This document shows positions 30,863-41,300 of a DNA stretch of 64,000 bases, one piece after another. The stretch covers positions 1-64,000 of the forward strand of contig CAJNDS010000041.1 of the NCBI GenBank assembly GCA_905221605.1, written 5' to 3'. Each line of letters opens with the position of its first letter. Position 1 is the stretch's first letter. The notes under the pieces were generated by a model, which searched no databases, was not told the DNA's origin, and saw nothing but the letters and a program-made list of their open reading frames with translations. Origin of the DNA: Symbiodinium natans (taxonomy: Eukaryota > Sar > Dinophyceae > Suessiales > Symbiodiniaceae). The position numbers and the translations under genes were made by a program.

Positions 30863-32695
30863 ATGCCTCAATACAGCCCGACTTCGGTCCTCGGTCCTGG
30901 TGGATCGCCCAGCGTTTGGGGCGAGCCGTTGCGGCTGAGTTGGAATCTTCGGGACGTGCTGCTTTACGCCGTGGGAGCCTAGACCATGTTATGAAGCCCG
31001 CGGCGGGCCCGCATTTCCACCTTTTTGCCTGGGTTCGGTTTGCTTGTGAAGCGCATGAAATACAAAAAGGGCACCCCTGTCATTCCCAGGTTTTGGCACC
31101 GGTGTCTCGTAGGCAACCCTGAGCCCTAAACCCGAAACCCTAAACCCTAAACCCTATACACCCAGCCTGCTTGAGAAATCTTGAGGAATTGGCTCGCGCG
31201 ACCTGCGCTTTGTGTATGAGGCACGATGAGCCATGTCGACTCATGGGTTTCGGGTGCAGTTTAGGGTTTGGGGTTTAGGGTTTAGGGTTTAGGGTTTAGG
31301 ATTTAGTTAGGGTTTAGGGTTCAGGGTTCAGGGTTGGGGGTTCAGGGTGGTTTAAGATTGTTTTTGCAAGACACCACACATGTGATCGCTTGTGCAAACT
31401 GCCATGTGGCAGTTTCACGTCGAAGGCGCATCCTGAGTTTGCCGTCTTCCCAACTTTCCCGATACGATTTGGGACGTTGGGGGCTGCCAGCTTTGCATCT
31501 GCCTTACCCCCCAGCTTGGGTCCACTGACCATCGATGCAGAGCGCATGTTGGACCCTAGGCTGCACGGTCGTTTACCCAGACAAGACCCTACTAAGCAAG
31601 CAACGTGGCTATCAGAGAGTATTTCGGGTTCTTGAGGTCAGCTCAGCCGAGTTCTGTACTTTTTCTGTACTTTTTCTGTACTAATTCTGTACGAACTCTG
31701 TACTTCTACTGTGGGTTTGCATCTTGCATGCGCCCGGGATCAGGAGATGCACCGCCCCCTTCCCACGGCTGGTGCAGCGAAGATCTGCTCTCGTATCGTG
31801 GGTATCCATGAGCGGCCCAAGGGAAGCTCCTTTGTGGAGTATGAGACTTTGGTCTCAGATGATGCAGGGGTGCCGTACTGTCGATTGGTGACTGGACAGT
31901 ATCGCCGCGGCGTGAACCAGTTGGGTGATATCGAGCCGTTTGAAGGTGCGGGGACGACCTACAGCAACAAGCTTGCTTTTCCTTCCACGCCGCCGGACGT
32001 TACCTGTGAGCAATGGATTCCGGATAACCAGGCTCTCGTTTACCGCCTCTCAGGTGACTACAACCCCTTACACATCGACGTAGATGCTGCCAAAGTCGGA
32101 GGCTTTGACCAGCCGATTCTGCACGGACTCTGCACTTTCGGACACTGCGCCAGCATGCTTCTCGGCGCTTTGTGTGATGGAGATCCCGCGCGATTCAAGA
32201 GCATCAAGGTGAGATTCTCGTCTCCGGCCTCTTGGACAGAGAGTTTAGGGTTTAGGTTTCAGGGTTCATGGGCTCGGCGGCTAGGCTACAGGTGCGCAAA
32301 GGTTTTCCGTGTGATTTCACGTGGCAGCGTAACGAGGTTTTCATGAAGAGCTCGCTCCGTGTGCACGCCTGGCACGACGGGCCCGGCAGGGTCCTTTTCC
32401 AGGCGGAAGTGGATGGGAGGCGGTGTGAGGGGTGGGAGGGGGTGAGAGCAGAACTCTGGAGATTCGGAGTATCGCTGAGAACCCTAAGATTAGCGCTGCG
32501 GAAGCAAGGAGAAGTGCTTGCGGTCCATCTTAAGAACCCACGCCGTAACTCAAACTACATTCCTTGGCTTGGTCTCTCTGTGAGTATCATTGGGGTGGGG
32601 GGGCCCGAGCTCAAGCCCAGCAGTCCTTTGGCAGGTTGGTGGTGGCGCACGCGTACTTCGAGTTTCACGAAGCGCCCCGCGCCGCGAAGTTGTGA
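30863..32695 (+). CDS. Peroxisomal MaoC-type (R)-specific enoyl-CoA hydratase 2
   Basis: Exons 30863-30974, 31186-31220, 31426-31584, 31744-32226, 32337-32422 and 32635-32695 give 311 residues; phases close exactly. The protein follows the hydratase-2 part of peroxisomal multifunctional enzyme type 2: RDVLLYAVGIG, DLRFVYEAHPEFAVFPTF, RPLPTAG, then the hydratase signature YRLSGDYNPLHID with catalytic Asp207 and His212, FDQPILHGLCTFG, VRFSSPVF, LRVHAWHDGP and VVAHAYFEF. It ends Arg-Ala-Ala-Lys-Leu, an AKL-type peroxisome import signal. It would hydrate trans-2-enoyl-CoA in fatty-acid beta-oxidation; no dehydrogenase or SCP2 domain is fused. Introns are GA-AG, GC-AG, GA-AG, GC-AG and GT-AG, and most carry telomere-like repeats. 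The start is the ATG in frame with exon 1. Exon 3's donor (CAA|GACCC) is the least certain. Confidence 0.9.
31257..31352. repeat. TTTAGGG-type block inside hydratase intron 2
   Basis: G-strand telomere-like units (TTTAGGG, TTTGGGG, TTCAGGG) fill the middle of intron 31221-31425. Intron 1 (30975-31185) carries the opposite orientation (CCCTAAA, 31126-31157). Both introns separate codons of one recognised enzyme, so the repeats are removed by splicing. Confidence 0.92.
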
Positions 32696-33185
32696 TCTGT
32701 GCGAGGCCGAGTGAAGCAAAACCGGCGGCCACCTGGTGCATAGGAGGCCTGAATTCCCAAAACCCCAAACTCGAAGCCTAACCATAGGAACCCCTTGAGC
32801 CCCAAAAGCCGAAGCGCAAAGCCTGGCCGACAAAAGCCACAAAGGCTTCCAGCAAGCACGGCCAGCAGGGCTCTCACGTTCCGAAGGCAGCCTGTGACTG
32901 AACATCAGCGCCCAGAACCCAACGTGTCACACGCTTCACTGGCAAAAGTAGGTCGTGTCCTAAATGCGGTGAAGGCACAGTAGGTGCCTCCTCCCCAAAG
33001 ATATCCAACGCCTGAATCTTCCAGGAAGGCATTGTTTGTGGAGACAACTCCCTGTCTGAGCCATGGCCAACATCCCTCCAAACCGCGCTCGCTCGCGGAC
33101 GCCTCCGCGGGAGGCGGCCGCACGAGGATTTTGGGTTTAGGGTTCATGGTTGTTGAAGCCGCATGCGTGGCTAAGAACTCCACAC
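32696..33185. other. No clear gene
   Basis: 3' flank of the hydratase. It has scattered CCCCAAA-type words and a GC-rich palindrome-like stretch at 33080-33122 (CGCTCGCTCGCGGACGCCTCCGCGGG). Nothing coding recognised. Confidence 0.4.
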
Positions 33186-34440
33186 ATCACAAACGCCAAA
33201 AGGGGGGGGAAGTTGAGATGCGTACGCCTTGTCCAGGGCGTGAAGACCTCTGCCGTCTCTGTCGCGGGCGCAGCCTTCAAGGCTGCCATGGCCGCAGCGA
33301 GTGCGCTGAAGCAGCCACTCGGGTTGTCTTGGCATGAGGGATGCAATATGGGTTTGGCTCTCCCTGTGGAGTTGTTACTTGTGGATTCTGTACACTTAAT
33401 GCCCTCCTCGCCCAGAAACCTTTCTTACCCCTAAACCGTAAACCCCCCTAAACCCTAAACTCTGAACCCTAAACCCTAAACCCTAAACCCTAAACCCTAA
33501 ACCCTGAACCTCTTGAGCCTCCCCAGGAAGGTACAAGGCAAGCTGCCAGTGGCGGCTGCGGACCCGGCACCGCAGGCCCTTTTGGGAATCCTCGGCCTGT
33601 TAGGGTTTAGGGTTTAGGGTTTAGGGTTTAGGGTTTAGGGTTTAGGGTTTAGGGACATCCCCGCCATTTGGGGTAAGTAGCCTCTGCATATGCTGCAGAG
33701 GAAGCAGGGGGACCCCAACAAAGCCCCCAAGCTGGGACCATGAAGTTTCCCAACTTCCTGCCCCGGACCGCGGGCGGAGGTGAAGTAGGGCGTATATTGC
33801 TGTTTTTGGTGAGTGTATATAAGGTTCCCTTTAATATTGGTGAGTGTAGATATTGGGTGTCCTTTTAGGGGTACAAGGAATAGACACCCTACGTCACAGG
33901 TGGCCAAGGATGCGCCCGCGCAGGGCGCCGCCGAGGAGGCTCAAGCCCCCGCTGCCACCGAGCCCGGGCCGGATGAGGCGAGGTTCATGGGTACTTATGG
34001 GCAGGGGCATAAGTGGTTATAACTTTATTGAGGGTACTTATAACCCTACTCATTAGTACCCATGTAAGGCTGCCCGGCCCTAGAAAATTTCAAGACACCC
34101 CTGCGCTCAGCCCCTCGACTCTTAAACCCTTTCCCCTGAAACCAAAAACCCCGAAAAGCCTTTCAACCCTATCAACCCTATCAACCCTAAAGCAATAAAA
34201 ACCCTAAAAGCCCTATCAACCTTATCAACCTTATCAACTTTATCAACCTTATCAACCTTATCAACCTTATCAACCTTATTATTCCTACACCCGAAACCCT
34301 AAACCCTAAACCCTACAGCCTTAAGCCTAAACCTTAAACCCAAACACCTCCAAAAGGCCGCGGCCGAGGAGGTTGGGCCGGAGCCCGGCACACCAGAAGA
34401 GCCACCTCCCGAGGAGCCCGCTGAGGAGGACAGGGGCTCC
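33186..34440 (+). CDS. Cluster of candidate exons, Ala/Glu/Pro-rich protein
   Basis: Coding-like islands lie between telomere-like blocks: 33205-33345 (VQGVKTSAVSVAGAAFKAAM, AASALKQPLGLSW), 33528-33600 (KVQGKLPVAAADPAPQALLG), 33908-33990 (DAPAQGAAEEAQAPAATEPG) and 34352-34432 (AAAEEVGPEPGTPEEPPPEE). Each is preceded by AG|G and is GC-rich with an acidic/Ala-Pro bias, as in a low-complexity linker. No domain anchors the gene, so frames and joins are not proven. I report it because the islands share composition and strand. Confidence 0.3.
33781..33896. mobile_element. Small TIR element, copy 1 of family shared with 39416-39538
   Basis: ~115 bp. Ends TGAAGTAGGGCGTATATT and AATAGACACCCTACGTCA are imperfect inverted repeats. 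The interior (GCTGTTTTTGGTGAGTGTAT, AAGGTTCC, GGTGAGTGTA, GGG-GTCCTTTT) aligns with the element at 39416-39538. It is non-autonomous (MITE-like) and lies between two candidate exons. Its GGTGAGTG words look like splice donors, so an intron-generating (introner) role is conceivable. Confidence 0.7.
33986..34064. mobile_element. Small TIR element, CATGGGTACT ends
   Basis: 79 bp bounded by CATGGGTACTTA and TTAGTACCCATG (11 of 12 bases complementary). The interior has TTATAACTTTA and TATAACCC. A MITE-like hairpin unit; a related TTATAAGTAGG...CTACTTATG tract occurs at 42544-42615. Confidence 0.5.
34160..34290. repeat. CAACCTTAT / CAACCCTAT 9-bp tandem tract
   Basis: About ten units of TATCAACCY, with CCC or CTT variants, follow degenerate CCCTAAA. 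It is a locally homogenised telomere-like variant of 9 bp. Confidence 0.85.
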
Positions 34441-35445
34441 GGGCGGAGGATGTTGGTCTCAGGGTTTAGGGTTTGGGTTTAGGGTTTAGGGTTTGGGGTT
34501 TGGGGTTTGAGAGGGCTGCCGTGGAACGTGCCCGGCCGCCACATTGGTTTTGCTAACGGGGGAGTACTCCATTCCCTTAAACATCATAACCAAACCTTAG
34601 CCCCAAGCCCTATGGAGAATCGGTTGAGTAGAAAGCCTGAGCCCCACACCTTCGACCGTTACTGCCCCCCCAGCCCTCTTATCAACTCGAAAGCCGCCGG
34701 TTTTCGGAGGTCCGAGGGTTCTGCCGGGAGTAGAGGTTTTGGCAATTGTGTGTTGCGCATTCTGGGTTTTTTTACTTGGAGGATCCAGACCCAAACCTGA
34801 GCCTGGGGCAGGTACGCCAGACACTGCCCTAAACCTGAAGCCCCAAACCCCAAGCGTGCCATCCTGTGCGCCCTGAAGGAACAAACCTGGTCCTGTCACG
34901 GCTGCCACGCCAGCTTCAGTTCTCTCCAGGAGCTGCTCGGGCTTTCAGCATTCGTGGGAACCCCTATACCCTAACACTGAGAAAGCAGCCAGGAAAAGGA
35001 ATTACAAATTTAGTTTTAGCGAAGACCCCAAACAGAATGTGTATAAGAATGCCCTTGGTGCCGAGATGTGTATGCCAGAAGCCATACAAGAGACGTGCTG
35101 GCTTTTGCACGGGAAGAGTGGGAAATCTACCGTGCTTGCCCCGACCAAGCCCGAAGAGCAGCAGCTTCTTTCCGCGAGCGAATCACACACAGGCTGAGAT
35201 CTGTGTGCCAGCAGCACATACAAGCTCGATGCAGAACGCAAGACATGGTCCCAGCACGGAGTAGCACAAGGCTTTTTTTCCGCGGGAGATGACATTCAAA
35301 GGATGCCCAGGTGCCGAGACTTGTGCGCCAGCACGTAGAAGCTTGGGATACAAGAGACACGTCTGCCGCATGGGCAAAGTGGGAAATCTACTGTGCTTGC
35401 CCACCCACGTCGCCCGGCCCGGCCCACTTTTTCTGAGGAAAGAGC
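34441..35445. other. Telomere-like scraps and unassigned sequence
   Basis: 34457-34510 G-strand units. 34870-34960 may encode an exon (ALKEQTWSCHGCHASFSSLQ, a CxxC-like pair) with no confirmed family. 35060-35400 contains two related segments (GCCAGAAGC/GCCAGCACGTAGAAGC followed by ATACAAGAGACGTGCTGGC or ACACGTCTGCCGC), suggesting an internal duplication around GGGAAGAGTGGGAAATCTAC. Confidence 0.35.
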
Positions 35446-35670
35446 CCCAAACCCTAAACCCTAAACCCTAAACCTGAAACCTGAAACCTTAAACCCTACA
35501 CTTAAATCCCTAAACCCCCAAACCCCCAAACCCCCAAACCCCCAAACCCCTAAACCCCTAAACCCCTAAACCCCTAAACCCCTAAACCCCTAAACCCCTA
35601 AACCCCTAAACCCCTAAACCCCTAAACCCCTAAACCCCTGACCCCTAAACCCCTAAACCCCTTTAGGGTT
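35446..35670. repeat. CCCTAAA and CCCCTAAA (8-bp) arrays
   Basis: CCCTAAA units turn into CCCCCAAA and then into a long run of the 8-bp variant CCCCTAAA (35546-35663), ending head-on with G-strand TTTAGGG at 35664. Each variant is locally uniform, suggesting expansion by slippage or unequal exchange. Confidence 0.95.
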
Positions 35671-38115
35671 TAGGGTTTTGGGGTGGTTTGTCATGGCTTA
35701 AGCCTACGGGTTCTTCGCGCGAATTCCCGGAATTGGGTTTAGGGGTTTTGGGGGTTTTGAGGATCCTGAACCCTAAACCCTGAAGCCTAAACCCTCAACC
35801 CTGCTAGACCCATAATCCCCCCACATGCAGAACCTTTACATGATCCTCAAGGAGCCCTCAGCCCCAGCCATATGCCGATATTCTCCCACTAAGAACCCTT
35901 CTAATGCCACCCAAACTCCTTAAACCCTAGAGTAAGTATAAGGCTGAGAGTGCATGCGCTCGAGGCGCCGCACGCGTTTGGGGGGCTCGAGGGCTACTTC
36001 GTGGATACACCTTAAACTGAGGAACACACCTTAGTTTCTGTCCTTGCTATCGAACTACGGTCGACTCCTTGAGAGGTATTGGGATGTAGCTCCGGGGAGT
36101 TTCGGGTGCCGGTCTTCAAGCGGCGTCTGGTTTCAGCTTTGAGGGCTTTCTGGGTTCGGTTAGGATTTAGAGGATTGTCGGGTTTGGGGTTTAGGGTGCG
36201 GGATTTTGCGGAAACTAGTCTGTGGATCGAGTGCCCTGGCCCCAGCGTGGATTCCTTATCAAATCCTCCAGAAGGGTTCCAAGCCCCGAGCCCAGTCTTA
36301 GAAGAGGCCCCCCCCAACATTGCCCCGCATTCTGCAAGGAGGAGCTCCTGAACGGTTTGGGGCTTGGGGTCAAGGGATGCAGGATTCACGGATTTAGGGT
36401 TTAGTAATCTTTGGCCTGTAGGCTGGTTCAAGCCTACAAGCCCAACACCCAATAAGCACTGAACCCGACCCGCCACAGGCGGGCGAGCGCTGTAATGGCC
36501 CAGCCTGGCAGGCCAGGGCTTGGTTTCCTTTGTGAGGGTTTTGGGGTTTAGGGTTCAGGGCGTCGGCTAAAGTCCTGACGATACTGCTTACGCGCTATGG
36601 AACACACCCCCCCCCCCCCAATCTCCACCCTCGCCCTACACTGCAAACTCGACAGCCCCGTTTCAAGGCGGCGGTCAATGCCATCGGCTGCATGCCGGGA
36701 GCACGCCCGGCTTTTGTTTTTTTCCCCTTTTTTTCATGAATCTACAAAACCCACCTAAAGCCTAAACCCTAAAGCCTAAAGCCTAAACCCAGGTAAGGGG
36801 AGTTTCATGTTAAGCCTTAGACACTGCAGGATCATGCTGCTCATGCTCCCGAGCCTCGGATCAATGCTTGCTGTAGATGAGCACTCCCTTACTGGGGTAA
36901 CTACCCTGAGATGCAGCCCCAGGAGCCCTCCGTGAGCAAGTCTAAAGCCCTAAAACCCTCAAACCGTGAGACCCTAAAACTCTGGAACCCTGAAGCCCTA
37001 AACCCCGAAGCCCTAAAGCCCTAAAGCCCTAAAGCCTAAAAACCCTCAAAGGTGGTGGGGGTGATTATAGCATCTTTGGATAGGGACATACGATTAGAAA
37101 CTGTTTTGACCCCTTTTCTTAAACCCACGCTAAACCCTCTCTATAAACCCTTTCAACCCTTAACCCTTGAAGACCCCGTAATCAAAGGATAATTCAACAT
37201 ACCCCAAACCTATACCCCTCTTTTTCAAGGGCTTTGACCAAGATTTATGTTGAACATTTCTTAGACACTGAGGTGCGAAAAGAAAGCACCCCTAGTAAAC
37301 CCTAAACCCTAAACCCTAAACCCGAAACCCGAAACCCGAAACCCGCTGCCAGGCCGGTTCCGTCCTCTGGTGCCCGGCCTGCCCCGACAGCCTCCTGGGT
37401 AAGTGGACGGGACCCACATCCAAGGCGCCGACCCTGGTGCGTCCTTTTGGGGTTTAGGGTTTCGGTTTTAGGGTTTAGAGTTTCGGGTCTAGGGTTCAGA
37501 GGTTTACAGTTTGGAGGTTTAGAGTATAGGGTAAGGGTCTTGTCCAAACTACTAGTAGGGCTCCTTTCCAGGTGACTTGTCTTAAGTGAATGCCGTGATG
37601 AAAAGGCACGTTAAGCTGAAATCAACCCGCTTTTCGGGTTCCAAGTGTCTTCCAGCACGTCTGGCCCACATTAGGGACATTCAAACATGGCCCATTTAGG
37701 CCACCCCAAACTCTAGACCTCAACCCCAAACCCCAAAACCACAAGCGCTTCATGGGTCAGGGGGAGTTGCAAGTCTGAGATCTGCCCAGCCCTTAAACCC
37801 TTAACGGGGAGTTTAGGGTATTCCGCCCAAACGCTACTTCCCCCAAACCTTTATAAATCCCAAACCCTAACCCTACCTATACCTTCTGCGACGAGTCGCG
37901 CCAAGGCATCCGCCTTGCTCAGGCACGCCGTCTCGGCAAGCAAGGCCGGGAGGGGTTTGTGGTTTTGGGTTTAGGGTTTAGGGTTTAGGGTTTAGGGCTT
38001 GGGGGTAGGGTGTTAGGGTCCAAGGGAAACCGCTCAGGGTTGAGGGGTTTCAGGATTTCGGGCTTAGGGTTTAGGCGTTTCGGGTCACGAAGAATGAGGG
38101 TTCAGAAGGCCCCCC
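35671..38115. other. Repeat-filled interval with isolated coding-like islands
   Basis: Telomere-like blocks at 36750-36792, 37010-37045, 37295-37345, 37447-37530 and 37965-38010. Coding-like islands with AG|G starts: 35938-36000 (VHALEAPHAFGGLEGYF), 36218-36350 (ECPGPSVDSLSNPPEGFQAP), 37340-37392 (AGSVLWCPACPDSLL, with a GTAAGTGG donor) and 37880-37945. None has a recognised domain; they may be exons of one or more genes. Confidence 0.35.
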
Positions 38116-38214
38116 CTGGTTCTTAGTAGGGAAGGAGGGAATTTGGGGCCCTATGTATACCCTTAAAGGCATTATATAGGGTACCTCATTCCCTCATTCC
38201 CTACTAAGAACCAG
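38116..38214. mobile_element. TIR element with CTGGTTCTTAGTAGGGAA ends
   Basis: 99 bp. The outer 18 bases, CTGGTTCTTAGTAGGGAA, are the exact reverse complement of the last 18, and pairing continues imperfectly inward (GGAGGGAAT / ATTCCCTCA). Interior includes TATGTATACCC and ATATAGGGTAC. A classic MITE-like hairpin. It lies six bases upstream of the mitochondrial cox1 fragment. Confidence 0.85.
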
Positions 38215-38220
38215 CCAGAA

Positions 38221-38480
<260 letters not shown>

Positions 38481-39415
38481 AGGTGAGCAAGGCGCTAGCA
38501 ACCGGTGTTCCGCGACTGCTGCAGCATGGTGCCGATCATTCCATGGCTAGCAGCCTAAACCCTACACACTAAACCACAACCCTAAACCCTAAACCCTAAA
38601 CCCGAAACCTTAAACCCTAAACCCTGAAACCCCAAGGCCTCCTCCAAGGACATGGTTCGGGTCTCAGCGAAATCTCAGCGGGGCATCCTCAGGATCCACG
38701 AATCCACCAGGGGTTCCTTGCACTTAAACCCTAAACCCTAAACCCTAAACCCTAAACCCTAAACCCTAAACCCTAAACCCTAGATTTTAATCCCTAAGCC
38801 CTAAACCCCAAACCCTAAACCCTAAACCCTAAACCCTCAACCCTCATCCCTCATGGTGTTTTTTTTGCTGACCGTTGCTGGCTTCTTCAAAGGATATCTT
38901 GGAAGCCCGGTGGTGCCTTGTGCGCTTTTTTTGGGTTGAGGGTTTAGGGTTTCGGGTTCAGGTTCCTTTGTGCCAGTAAGCAACCCCAAACAGGGTACCC
39001 TCATGGTTGCAAGATGGCTATAGTTGCCTTGCTGCGAAAACATAGAGGAATGCGTGCCAGTTCGTAGGTTGCTTACCGGGCTACCAAGATCTAGAAAAGT
39101 GTATGAGTTTGTTCGTGATGTTTCTCGGCGAGTAACGCCCTGGCCTAGTATACGTAACCCCCTCATCGCTTCCCTAAGAATAGGATACAAGTCTCTTTCA
39201 CCTTCAGTGGATAGAGAAGGAGACTGTACTCCCAATCTATCACCCTAAACCCTGAACCTGAATTCTAAACCCAAAACCCGGAACCCTAAACCCTAAACCC
39301 GAACAAAATCACCGCCCTAAGGCTCCCAAAGCGCACGCCTGGTTTCTGGCGGGACTGGTTGACCTCCTCCTGTGCTCGCCGCCGCCGCCGTGCGACGCCT
39401 AGCTCGGACAGTATC
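38481..39415. other. Telomere-like blocks and an unassigned frame
   Basis: CCCTAAA arrays at 38560-38635 and 38723-38850. The + frame 39024-39245 (VPVRRLLTGLPRSRKVYEFV, LIASLRIGYKSLSPSVD) is moderately coding-like and lacks repeats, but I do not recognise it. Confidence 0.45.
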
Positions 39416-39538
39416 ATATGAAGCAGGGTTTCTATTACTGTTTTTGGTGAGTGTATAGAAGGTTCCTTTTTAAAAGTGGTGAGTGTATGTACTGGGTGGC
39501 CTTTTGGGGTCACAAGAAATAGATACCCTACTTCATAT
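39416..39538. mobile_element. Small TIR element, copy 2 of the 33781 family
   Basis: 123 bp with 21-bp terminal inverted repeats (2 mismatches) beginning ATATGAAGCAGGGTTTCTAT and ending with the complement ...ACCCTACTTCATAT. The interior matches 33781-33896, including GTTTTTGGTGAGTGTAT and TGGTGAGTGTA. Same orientation as copy 1. No coding capacity. Confidence 0.8.
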
Positions 39539-39554
39539 AAAAATTTAAACCCTA

Positions 39555-39862
39555 AGGAATTCGTGGTTCAAGGCCAAATCTGGTGGTTTAAGGCAATTTT
39601 TTCGTGGTTCAAGGCAATTTTTCTCGTGGTTCAAGGCCAATTCTCGTGGTTCAAGGCAATTTGCCTTAACCACGAAAAATTGCCTTGAACTACGATGACC
39701 TTGAACCACGAAAAAAATTGCCTTGAACCACGAACGATTTGGTGTTTCAGGGCAATTTTGTTCGTGGTTCAAGGCAATTTTTCGTGGTTTAAGGCAAATG
39801 GCTTTGAACCACGAGAATTGGCCTTGCGAAAAAATTGCCTTGAACCACGGTTCGGGGGAGTC
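39555..39862. repeat. TTCGTGGTTCAAGGCAATTTT direct and inverted repeat cluster
   Basis: About eight copies of a ~21-bp unit (TCGTGGTTCAAGGCAATTT) on + and about six on - (AAATTGCCTTGAACCACGA), interleaved in runs: forward 39558-39662, inverse 39663-39745, forward 39760-39800, inverse 39805-39850. The arrangement can fold into long hairpins. Frames across it are artefacts of the repeat. Confidence 0.93.
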
Positions 39863-40250
39863 CGAGCGTTTGCTGTCAAGACTGTAAGTTCTGGCAATTT
39901 GCTTTGGATACCCTACTGGCTGTATAAAGGCCCGCATTCTCAAAGAAGGGGCCCCCATTTGGCAGTTTGGAACAACCCCAAACCCCGAACCCCAAGCCCC
40001 AAACCCTAAACCCTAAACCCTAAAAACCCACCTTGGAGGCCGTTGCTTCCTGATGAAGCCGGCGCAGAGGAGGGCGGTGGCGGTGTCTGTTTAGGGGTCA
40101 GGCTTCAGGCTTCAGGGTTTAGGGCTTCGGGTCTAGGGTTTAGGGCCGCAGTCATGTACCGGGCTCATTCTTGCAGGTTTCTGAGAATAGGTGTACGCCA
40201 AAACTGGGGAGACAGTTATATATTCGACTCTCCATATATGTATGTATGTG
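39863..40250. other. Upstream flank of the cyclin gene
   Basis: Telomere-like units at 39990-40025 and 40095-40145, then a TATATTCGACTCTCCATATATG tract with TATG repeats (40217-40250). No gene. Confidence 0.5.
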
Positions 40251-40272
40251 TAATTGCTACTTTTGGCTCAAG
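40251..40272 (+). promoter_or_regulatory. Relict spliced-leader fragment upstream of cyclin ATG
   Basis: CTACTTTTGGCTCAAG at 40257-40272 matches the 3' end of the conserved 22-nt dinoflagellate spliced leader (ATTTTGGCTCAAG) over its last 12 bases, and the distal part is degenerate. It lies 46 bp before ATG 40319. Genomic leader remnants at this position are the accepted signature of genes re-inserted from trans-spliced mRNA. Confidence 0.7.
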
Positions 40273-40318
40273 TTGAGGGTAACGGGTCCAGCGACTACTT
40301 GCGGCGACTTCGGAGCCC

Positions 40319-41300
40319 ATGGCGATGTGTGAAGGTGAGAACAACTCGACACCGGAAACCGTTACCGAGTACGAGCCGATGGCCATCTCCGAGAACATGG
40401 AGGAGGAATTACATCGCCTTGGCGCCTCCTCCGACATGATCGCTCATCTCAAGGAGGAGGACGAGATGGTGCATCTGCCGATGCCGGGCAACCTCGACGG
40501 ATCAATTCGCACCGAGGTTTTGCGTTGCATGTTCAACATGCTTCAGGCACATCCTTTGGGTAGAAGCACTTGGTTTCAGGCGGCCCTGCTTCTTGATCGC
40601 ATCACAGCACGCAAGAGCTTCTGCTTGGAACAGCTACCACTGACCTGTACGTGCGTGACAAGCCTTGTCTTGAAGTGCGCCTCCAGCGCGGCAATGCCCC
40701 CCCCCCCCCAAAGGCAAGAACCCGATCAATGACTTTGCTACATGGCTGGCTTCCACGCAGAACTGCGTGACTGCAGAAGTGTCCAACCGAGCAGTCTCGC
40801 AGCATGAGAAGGAGGTCTTAGAGGTGCTCGATTTTCGGGTGCAAGCTCCCTGCGTTCTGCAGTGGTGCCAGGCCTACTTCACTCGCTTCGGACTCTTGGC
40901 GAGCCGGGATTTCCAACTTCCCCTTCAGCAGATGCACGAAACGGTGTTGATGTTCGCACGCGCCGTGGTGATGTCGCTCAGCCACGGCAAGCTGGCCGCT
41001 GGACTGTTTAGCCTGAGCTTGGTGTTCTCGGGCCTGCTGCCAATGGCCAGCCTCATGCCGTCGAGCATGAACGTTGCAGAGTGGACCGCCCTTTTTGCAG
41101 CGACCCCCCCAGTGCCGCCATGCCTTCTGCCGCAGGCTGTAACGATGAGGCTCATGGACATGATGTGCTTGGCCGTCATGGAAAAGCCTGACGTCATCCG
41201 AGCCTGGTCAAGGCATGCAGTAGAAGCTTTGAGCGAGTCATTTCAGCAAATTTACATTTCCCAAGGGGAGCAAAGAGCGAGCAAGGCTGTATGGGCCTAA
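40319..41300 (+). CDS. Cyclin-like protein, intronless retrogene with poly-C frameshift
   Basis: ATG 40319 starts MAMCEGENNSTPETVTEYEP and the protein continues to TAA 41300. The cyclin box is seen in EVLRCMFNMLQAHPLGRSTW, FQAALLLDRITARK, LEQLPLTCTCVTSLVLKCAS, then HEKEVLEVLDFRVQAPCVLQ WCQAYFTRFG. This is the usual order: helix 1, the aLLlDR helix, a surveying helix, and the E-xxxLxxLdF helix leading to a second fold. Role: a regulatory partner of a cyclin-dependent kinase, nuclear or cytosolic. The frame shifts at a 13-base C run (40697-40709). Twelve C would keep 326 residues in one frame, so the extra C is a sequencing or slippage indel, or a genuine null. No introns interrupt nearly 1 kb, unlike all other genes here, and a spliced-leader relic precedes it: it looks retroposed. 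Confidence 0.72.
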
